A DNA stretch of 64,000 nucleotides from Closterium sp. NIES-65. Lineage: Eukaryota > Streptophyta > Zygnematophyceae > Desmidiales > Closteriaceae. How positions within the stretch are numbered: position 1 is the first letter of the stretch; every line of letters starts with the position of its first letter. The stretch spans positions 1,077,001 through 1,141,000 of the forward strand of contig CANXME010002463.1 in the NCBI GenBank assembly GCA_948144175.1, read 5' to 3'. The position numbers and the translations under genes are program-made. Of the stretch, positions 56,728 to 64,000 are shown in pieces. The notes under the pieces are model-generated. The model was not told the DNA's origin. It did not search any database and was given only the letters and a program-made list of their open reading frames with translations.

Positions 56728-57222
56728 TTGAAAGAAGGAAATTCCTCTGAATGTACAGAGAGGAAGGGGAAGGTGAGAGGAGATGGGAATACTTGGCAGC
56801 TGAAGGAGAGAATACAGAACAGAAACCTGTTCAATCCAACGAGGAGGGTGAGAACACTTGGCGATTTGCTTTTTCAGCGTGGGGGCACGGCATCTGGCTT
56901 TCTGGAGCTGACCGTGTCGGCGATCACGTTCCACCAGATCTGGGTGGAGCGCTGCAATGCGGTTTTTCGGGGGCGGAAGTTCTAGTGCCGGAAAGTGATG
57001 AGGAGAGTCGTGACGGCTTTCTGTCTTCATGCGCGGACATATGAGGGCATTAAGCGGAAGAAGGCGTGGGCAAAAAAGAGACACGTGGCCAAGTGTCACC
57101 TGGCCAAGGATGAGGTCGCAGTGCTGGAAAATGCCAGCACTCGGACGGTCAGCAAACTTACGTGGCGCGAAGCGATCCTGTCCATCTGGACGGATCGGAG
57201 GGCCAAATTTAAACCGCCATAG
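56728..57222 (+). pseudogene. Possible LINE reverse transcriptase tail
   Basis: One plus frame, with a TAG at 56983-56985, reads ...SAITFHQIWVERCNAVFRGR and then HARTYEGIKRKKAWAK... to WTDRRAKFKPP. A 'hqIWveRC.avFRg' segment near the C-terminus, followed by a basic helix, is typical of plant non-LTR retrotransposon ORF2 ends. No RT catalytic box, EN domain or clear poly(A) tail is present, so only a 5'-truncated remnant would be left. Tentative. Confidence 0.4.
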
Positions 57223-58362
57223 AATCCCACGAGGGGCGGCTCTCTCACTGTGTGTAATTGCCCCCCTCTCACAATAGTTACGACTATGGCCCCTTTTGCT
57301 GTATCCCTGATATAGTGAAAAGCCCTCTATTAAAATAAAAAAGAACAGAAACCTGTTCTGCTTTCAGGTTCCACCCACCCATCTCGAACTTCAGGTTCTG
57401 CTTTCTGCTCTCCATGCAATCCAGTTTGTGCGCAATTCGACCTCTCCAGCTTCGAGCTAGTATAAGTTGCAGCAATAGTATTAGTTGTAGCAGGAAAAGC
57501 TATCTTATGTTCTTACGGTACATCAGGATTGTGTTTGACTCCTCATAATTCATTTTGTTATGTTTCTGGTATGGCACGCAACACGGTAGTAATTACTACT
57601 CACCCTTACATCTCTCTCCAATGCGGGGTCCTTAACGGCGACGGTTTTCTCACCAACCGCCTACCAGCGGAACTCGCACCATCAGTCGCGAAACTCAACA
57701 CAAATATCATCACAGCGGGCCTTCAAGTCAGCTCCGAATTTCCCGATCGCAAATTTCCCGAACTCGAATTTCCCGGTCGCGAATCACCTTTGGTGCCCGA
57801 AGCTACATCGTTCGACATCGCGGAAAAGGAAATCTGCGTTTTTGAGTGTCCAATGGTTTTTCTGCAACCAAGTTGTGGATTTCTTGTGATGAGTGTCCAA
57901 AAAACAACGGCATGGAAAATTGACTTTCTGCATACTAGTTGACAAACCGAATAACAGTGACCAAATGTGACGGAAATGTTGCAACGGCTGTCATTCCACC
58001 CACGGACGTGCCGCGCCCACATGTTCACGGAAAATGCATGCGCCCCGGCACTACCTCCGAATCGCGTACTCGACATTGCGTCGCACACCTCACCTAATAT
58101 CCATCGCGTAGCCGAAAACACCATACATCTTAGGTTAAAAGAGAACCGACATACCATACTGCGCCAAGCGTCGCGTGGCCATTTCCATAAACTGCATACA
58201 TAAATGCTACCGAATTCAGCCAAAACACAATCTATTTTAATCTCCAAAAACCACATAATAAAGTAAAGAGCACACCAACAACCAACAAATAAACCAAACA
58301 TGCACCAAAACTCACACACTAGAAAACCCAAACCACATCGTCTATACAACAAACACCCAACG
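57223..58362. other. No convincing gene
   Basis: AT-richer interval. A plus frame at 57529-57942 and an overlapping minus frame at 58352-57723 are both open, but neither has a recognisable domain. Around 57735-57785 a short repeat AATTTCCCG(A)TCGC/GAACTCG occurs three times. Probably intergenic. Confidence 0.4.
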
Positions 58363-58538
58363 TGTTAAGATAGTGAGCATAGTGAGGAGCCATAGCAAGG
58401 GTTTAGCTAGCTAGGCAAGAGAGAAATGAAGAAAGGAGGAGGTTTCACTAGCAGCATTTGGGATACATATAGCAAACCCTAACAGGGCTGTATCGCTATA
58501 GAGCACCCCACTACAGGCTAGATAATAACATTCTGACA
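58363..58538 (-). repeat. Isolated copia LTR
   Basis: 176 bp on minus, TGTCAGAATGTTATTATC to ATCTTAACA, with telo-box (AAACCCTAA on plus at 58474-58482). To its right, CACCCCTATAACCAAAGTGGGG is the complement of a purine tract, so this is a 3' LTR of a minus-strand element. Its body is missing beyond about 58620, where low-complexity DNA begins. Confidence 0.8.
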
Positions 58539-59066
58539 CACCCCTATAACCAAAGTGGGGTGTAATCAGCAGATCACACAGTCATAGAGCAGGTTCACAA
58601 TGGCAAGCAAAGCTAGAGGCTATCATAGAGGGCAAGTGAGGAGGAGGAGAGAAGATGGGAGGCAACGACTGAAGCTGCACAGGTACGGGCACAGGAGCGG
58701 CTGACGGCTACCGAAGCAAGGGCGACGAACTACTGGAGTGACTGGCTCCGCGGCTAAGACAAGCGGCAGGAGCAACGGACCCACTGGCGGCTGGTGCAAC
58801 AAGCTCACTGGCTACCGAAGCAAGGGCTAAGGACTACAGGCGCTGCAGGCGACACAACAGCAACCTCCACACAACCTCCTCCAACTGACCCACACCCTTG
58901 ACACACACCCCCTGCTAAACCCCTAACTCCACTCCCACGTCACCCCCCTAGCACCACTCCTTCGGCTCCCACACACCCACCCCCCTGAGCGGCAGCTGCA
59001 GCAGCGGGAGACGGAGGAGGAGGAGGAGCAGGGGACGGCGCACACATTCGACCGAAGTGGGGCCTA
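58539..59066. other. Low-complexity and element debris
   Basis: 58539-58620 looks like the 3' untranslated end of the minus-strand element. 58640-59040 is repetitive CACT/GGCT-rich sequence without a gene. GACCGAAGTGGGGCCTAAG at about 59049 matches the leader repeats of E and marks the start of the gag fragment that follows. Confidence 0.5.
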
Positions 59067-59802
59067 AGTGACACTCACTACCGCGCTGCGCTTCCTGCTG
59101 AGTTCTGCGCCAAGAACCCCCCCCCCATGTACATCACCCTCTACTACATAGTCACCCGGCTCCCTGACTCTCTTCGCTTAGTCAGGGACCACTTCCTCTC
59201 TGTTTGCCCCACCACTCTCACCGTTGACCTCCTCGAGAAGGCCCTCGTAGCGATAGAGAAGAGCATAGTCGCTGTAGGAGCCTCTCGTGGTGACCCTCGC
59301 ACTCCCGTCTTTGAGGGGTGTTCTCCCTCCCCCCTCTTGCCTTCTATTGCCTCTGCTACTGCGGCCGACCTCGTTGGTTTCGAGTCGGTCGGCGCTGCGT
59401 CTGCCCCGAGCGGGAGACGCCGCACCGGCAAGGGCAAGGGGGGCAAGGGCACTGGAGGGGCTGGAGGGGGTGGTGGAGGTGGTGGTGGAGGCGGTGGAGG
59501 GAGTGGGGGTGGTGGTGGGAGTGGTGCCGGGGGTGGCGGGGGCGGCAGTAGCAGTGGAGGCGGCGGAGGCGGTGGAGGTGGCGGGGGGAGCGGAGGCGGC
59601 GGAGGTGGTGGAGGAGGCGGAGGTGGAGGAGGCGGCGGAGGCGGCGGAGGCGGCAGCGGCGGAGGCGGCGATAGTGGAGCGAGTCGCGACTCTGCGCAGA
59701 GGAGTGGCGCCAGTGGTGGTCAGCGCAAGCAGCAGCAGCGGAGTGGTCTGACCCTGTCCCCTCAGCAGCTTCGTGAGTGGTAAACTGCACGCCAACGCGG
59801 TG
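59067..59802 (+). pseudogene. Copia gag fragment, interrupted by F
   Basis: Plus-strand piece of an A1/F-type Gag. It begins mid-gag at DTHYRAALPAEFCAKN, continues MYITLYYIVTRLPDSL and GCSPSPLLPSIASA, then a long Gly-rich stretch (59450-59680), and ends SPQQLREW followed by TAA (59781-59783) where F has a Tyr codon. The N-terminal half of gag is missing. Element F's LTR starts at 59803, so F inserted into this older copy. Confidence 0.88.
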
Positions 59803-59937
59803 TGTCAGAACTTCATATAGCTTATGCTGTTGTGTAGGCTATAGTGGAGTATCCCATAGGGGTTACAACCCAATTAGGGTTTCCTATATGTACTCACTTC
59901 ATTCATAGTTCATTCATTTCTCGTTCTATTCTTCTCA
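59803..59937 (+). repeat. 5' LTR of F
   Basis: 135 bp, TGTCAGAACTTCATATAGC to TATTCTTCTCA, with telo-box TTAGGGTTT at 59874-59882. The primer-binding site follows without a gap and is the best match in the window to TGGTATCAGAGC. Confidence 0.92.
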
Positions 59938-59953
59938 TGGTATCAGAGCAGGT

Positions 59954-60601
59954 TCCCCTGTGGGCCGCCCTTTGATCACGGCCCCGCCGCCCTTTGATCG
60001 CGGCCCCGCCGCCCTGCTATCGCGGCCCTGCCGCCCTTCCCTCGCGGCCCCGCCGCCCTACTATCGTGGCCCCGCCGCCCTGAGCCTTGCGGCCTCGCCG
60101 CCCTCACCTACGCGGCCCCGCCGCCCTCTCCTACGCGGCCCCGCCGCCCTCACCAACGCGGCCCCGCCGCTCTCACTTACGCGGCCCCGCCGCCCAAGCA
60201 GACGCGGCCCCGCCGCCCTAACCAACGCGGCCCCGCCGCACAAGCAGCCGACCGCCACACCGCCCGGTACCGGAGCAGCCGAGTCGCCCAGCAGCAGCCG
60301 CCGAGCCGCCGGACCGCCGAGACGCAGTGCAGCCGAGCCGCCCAGCCGCCGAACCGCCCTGCACCCGAGCCGCCCAGCAGCCGAGCCGCCCTGCCGCCGA
60401 GCCGCCCAGGAGCCGAACCGCCCAGCAGCCGAGCCGCCCTGCCGCCGAGCCGCCCTGCCGCCAGGCCGCCCAGCAGCCGAGCCGCCGAGTCGCCGGGCCG
60501 CCCTACCGCCGAGCCGCCCGACCTGCCCTGTCCGGTGAGCACCATACCGCTGTCACTGTGTGCCCTTCCCCTACTGCTTGCACTGCTCCACTGTCGTCGT
60601 C
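59954..60601 (+). repeat. Leader minisatellites of F
   Basis: 59970-60245 repeats CGGCCCCGCCGCCCT-type 15-bp units. 60280-60530 repeats GCCGAGCCGCCCAGCA-type 15-16-bp units. Same two-block plan as A1 and E. Confidence 0.88.
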
Positions 60602-63600
60602 ATGGCTACCCCTAGTGTCCTCGCTTTTGACGCTGAGGGTCGATCCATTGACTTTGAGGTCTGGGTCGACGACCTGCAGCTGTTCTTACAGTGCGATAGG
60701 GCGGACGGTCTTTCCCTCTTTGACCTCGCCTCTGGCGCCTCTCCTGCCCCTGCTGCTGATGCTGACCCCACTGTTCGCTCTCAGTGGGCCACCCGCGATG
60801 CTGCTGCACGTCTTGCTGTGCGTCGCCACTTGCCCACCACTGAGCGCGCGCACTTTAGTCAGTACAAGAGTGCTCAGACCTTGTACGACGCTGTAGTTGC
60901 GCGCTACTCTTCCCCTGCCACTGCTGCACTGAGCCGTCTCATGCTACCGTACCTCTTTCCTGATCTCACTGCCTTTCCCACTGTCGCTGACCTCATTACG
61001 CACCTCCGCACTCGTGACACTCGCTACCGCGCCGCCCTTCCTGCTGAGTTCTGCGCCAAGAACCCCCCCCCCATGTACATCACTCTCTACTACATAGTCA
61101 CACGCCTCCCTGACTCCCTTCGCGTAGTCAGGGACCACTTCCTCTCAGTCTGTCCCACCACTCTCACTGTCGACCTCCTCGAGAAGGCCCTCCTACCAGC
61201 GGAGAAGAGCATAGTCGCTGTAGGAGCCTCTCGTGGTGACCCTCGCACCCCCATCTTTGAGGGGTGTTCTCCTTCCCCCCTGCTGCCCTCTGTTGCCTCT
61301 TCTGCTGCTACGGACCTGCTTGGTCTTGAGTCGGTCGGCGCGGCGTCTGCCCCTAGCGGGAGACGCCGCCCTGGCAAGGGCAAGGGGGGCAAGGGCGCGG
61401 GTGGAGCTGGAGGGGGCGGTGGAGGTGGAGGTGGAGGCGGCGGAGGGAGTGGAGGTGGCGGTGGGAGTAGTGGCGGAGGCGGTGGTGGTGGTGGCGGCGG
61501 TGGCGGCGGCTGCGGTGAGAGTGGAGGCGGCGGTGGTTGCGGAGGTGGAGGCGGCGGTGGCGGAGGGGGTGGAGCTGGTCGGGGTGGTGCCCCGTAGCGG
61601 AGCGGCTCTGGTAGTGGTCAGCGCCAGCAGCAGCAGCAACAGCAGCAGCGTTCGCGGGACATCCCCCCGCCCCAGCAGCTCCGTGAGTGGTACACGCAGC
61701 GTCAGAGGGGTGGGGGTACTGGTCCGTGCGCCTACGTCCTTCGTTCCGGCGACCGCGCGGGTGAGCAGTGTGGGGGTGCCCACCCCACCCAGCGCTGCTT
61801 TGGCCGCCTGACGGACGCTTGGCGTCAGCAGTTCCCCGAGGCTAGTGAGATTCCCCGCTGGGGAGAGCTGTCTAGGGCTGGTGTAGCTATCTTTGATCTT
61901 GACTTTGATGCTATCCTTCCTGCCATGTATGCTGTGACTATTAGTGAGGAGGGTGACTGTTACCAGTGTTTCCCGCCCGACCCGGGCATTGGTACTGTTG
62001 CGCTAGGTGCTTGTGAGGCTGCTGCTCTAGGTGCCAGTGCGTCTGCACTCTCAGGTACTGGTGAGACTGCGCTCTCAGGTACTGCGTCGACTTCGGCCTC
62101 CCTCACTTTCACACTTGACTCAGGGGCTTCTCGCTCCTACTTTCGAGACCGCACCACACTCACGCCGCTTGGTCGGCCGGTTGCGGTCTCCCTGGCTGAC
62201 CCCTCTGGGGGTCCTGTCCTCTCTCACTTCTCCACTGTCCTCCCGTGTCCGGCTGCCCCCTCGGGCACCTTGTCTGGTCTGTACCTCCCCTCGTTCTCGA
62301 CGAACTTGGTGAGTGGTGCTGACCTGCAGGATGCGGGGGTTCACCAGTTTACTCCTACGAGCCAGCGGGTGACCCACTGCTCGGACGCCCGCACAGGCCG
62401 ACACCTGGCCACGTTTTCACGTCGGCCGGGGTCGAGTCTCTACACCCTGACCACTGCATCTCCTCCTGTCCTTGCGTCTGGCCAGGTAGCTACGTCGGGT
62501 CAGGTGTTTGCTGCTGCGTCGAAGTCTGGTCCTGAGTCTGCCCCCTGCTCGTGTCGCCTCCTGTCTCAGGAGACTCTCCTGTGGCACCACCGTCTTGGCC
62601 ACCCCTCCTTGCCTCGTCTTAGGGACATGGCTTCCCGTGTCCTTGTCTCTGGTCTCCCCCGGTCTCTCCCTCCCCTTCCTTCGGGGCCTGGACCTTCTTG
62701 TGTCCCTTGTGTCGAGGGGCGGCTTCGTGCTGCCCCCCACTCCTCCCAGTTTCCTCCGATGGAGGCTCCTCTGCAGACGCTTCATATGGACGTGTGGGGC
62801 CCGGCCCGCGTCCGTGGGCAGGGTCACGAGCGCTACGTCCTGCTGGTAGTTGACGACTACTCGCGTTACACCACAGTCTTCCCCTTGCGCAGCAAGGGTG
62901 ATGTCACTGAGGTGCTGATCGACTGGATCCGCGCAGCTCGTCTCCAGCTCAAGAGGAGCTTCGGCTCGGACTTTCCTGTTCTGCGTCTGCACTCTGACCG
63001 AGGCGGAGAGTTTTCCTCTGGCCTTCTGCGAGCCTACTGTCGTGCACGAGGCATCCGCCAGACCTTTACGCTTGCGGACTCTCCGCAGCAAAATGGGATT
63101 GCTGAGCGCCGCATTGGCATGGTCATGGACGTCGCTCATACCTCCATGATGCATGCGGCTGCCCCCCATTTTCTGTGGCCGTTTGCGGTTTGGTACGCGG
63201 CGCATCAGATCAACCTTCACCCCGGGGTTTCGTGGCCGGGGAAGGTCCGTACCTCCCCAGCTCTGCTGTGGACTGGGAAGGTCGGCGATGCGTCTGCGTT
63301 CCGTGTCTGGGGATCTCGGGCGTTTGTCCGCGACTTGTCTGCGGACAAGCTGTCCCCCCGTGCTGCTCCCTGTGTCTTCCTTGGCTTCCCCCCTGACGCT
63401 CCAGGGTGGCAGTTCTACCACCCCTCCTCTCGTCGTGTTGTGTCCTCCCAGGACATCACGTTCGACGAGTCGGTCCCCTTCTACCGTCTCTTCCCCTACC
63501 GCACACCTTCCCTCCCCCCGCCGCCGCACTTCCTAGTACCAGGTCCCCCCCCGGTCGACCCCCTTCCCCCTCAGGGTCCTGCCCCTTCTGGTGTGTCCCA

Positions 63601-64000
63601 GGTTGACGCAGTCGAGCCGGTCGAGGTTGATGGTGACTCTGGTACTGTTGCGGGTGCTGAGCCTAGGGGTGCTGACTCTTGGGGTGCCGTGCGCGTGGGT
63701 GCTGAGCTTGGGGGTGCTGAGTCTGGGGGTGCTGCGACTGGGGGTGCTGAGCCTGGGGGTGCTGAGCCTGGGGGTGCTGCGTCTGGAGCTGCTGAGCCTG
63801 GGGGTGCTGAGTCTGGGGGTGCTACGTCTGGAGCTGCTGAGCCTGGGGGTGCTGCGTCTGGGGCTGCTGAGCCTGGAGGTGCGGAGCCTGCGGCCGCTGG
63901 ACCTCCCTTTGTGGCGTCTGGCGGTACTGAGCCTGGAGGTTCTCCGGGTGCTCCGTCTCGGCGGGAGCCACTCTCTCCACAGGAGCTGTGCGAGTGGTTT
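60602..64000 (+). CDS. F Gag-Pol polyprotein (3' end outside window)
   Basis: ATG 60602, MATPSVLAFDAEGRSIDFEV. One frame stays open to the window edge except for TAG at 61595-61597 (codon 332), where related copies have CAG. Gag spans about residues 1-250 and includes a 10-C run encoding KNPPPMYI, then a Gly-rich tract. The C-X13-C-X3-H-X4-C motif is at 61727-61798 (from C376). Protease DSGAS at D506, pre-integrase LLWHHRLGHPSLPRL near 62576, and integrase triad D730, D799, E835 (35-residue spacing) follow. Then a linker with 8-residue GGAEPGGAES-like repeats; the window ends at QELCEWF, shortly before RT. Only the single amber codon spoils the visible part. Confidence 0.93.

Larger units (their letters stand above)
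59803..64000 (+). mobile_element. Copia retrotransposon F, 5' part (runs off window)
   Basis: 5' LTR 59803-59937, primer-binding site TGGTATCAGAGCAGG at 59938, GC-rich leader, and an open polyprotein frame to the right edge. The 3' LTR lies outside, so target duplication and age cannot be measured. The left target copy would be CGGTG (59798-59802). Intact coding suggests a young copy. Confidence 0.92.

Noticed and set aside
57723..58352. 209-codon minus-strand ORF with hydrophobic start
   Set aside because: Cys/Trp-rich odd composition, no domain, overlaps another open frame on the opposite strand, no splice or promoter support.
41079..61597. A variant genetic code with TAG read as glutamine, suggested by CAG-to-TAG in A2 and F and known in some ulvophyte algae
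   Set aside because: The aquaporin and A2 both end at TAG, and in the older copies TAG also replaces Trp and Ser codons, so ordinary mutation explains it better.

Overview
The window is eukaryotic nuclear DNA. It has spliced genes with GT..AG introns, Ty1/copia LTR retrotransposons primed by plant-type TGGTATCAGAGC sites, long microsatellites, and one intact three-exon aquaporin. The telo-box (AAACCCTAA) in most LTRs and the copia domain order point to the green plant lineage, most likely a streptophyte alga or an early-diverging land plant. The species cannot be fixed from sequence alone. Nearly all the DNA is mobile elements stacked inside one another; no rRNA or tRNA gene was seen.

Layout. 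(1) 1-13549, minus strand: exons of a Plavaka-type (CACTA-related) DNA transposase gene. It is split by a degenerate copia element (A1, 2298-9473, target duplication CTTCT), by a non-autonomous LTR element (11148-12666) that landed inside an exon, and by a 782-bp tandem duplication of two exons. (2) 13550-20040: a possible multi-exon unknown gene on plus (14743-16041), a low-complexity ORF, a 729-bp TTC microsatellite and the last exon of an unknown minus-strand gene. (3) 20820-21720: a 124-bp-period satellite. (4) 21890-33207: a broken minus-strand copia element (B) interrupted by a plus-strand copia element of another family (C, with a classical zinc knuckle) and by a solo LTR with a perfect 5-bp duplication.

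(5) 34421-35742: the aquaporin gene, the only convincing intact host gene. (6) 36036-56629: copia element D (target duplication CTTCC), about 6.1 kb originally and now 20.6 kb. It carries a nearly intact young copia element (A2, 36371-43618), a TA-flanked MITE (43673-44161) and a degenerate minus-strand copia element (E, 47283-54022). Removing A2 and the MITE rebuilds a 5' LTR of 443 bp, the same length as the 3' LTR. (7) 56640-64000: a possible LINE tail, an isolated minus-strand LTR, an old gag fragment (59067-59802), and a young copia element F that inserted into it and runs off the right edge with its frame open except for one stop.

How the genes work together. Elements A1, A2, B, E and F share one architecture: short LTRs (111-135 bp), a GC-rich tandem-repeat leader, and one Gag-protease-integrase-RT-RNase H reading frame. 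Their Gag has no classical zinc knuckle but a conserved C-X13-C-X3-H-X4-C motif. A2 and F are the copies most likely to have moved recently; each has a single in-frame TAG. The other copies are relics that record the order of insertion.
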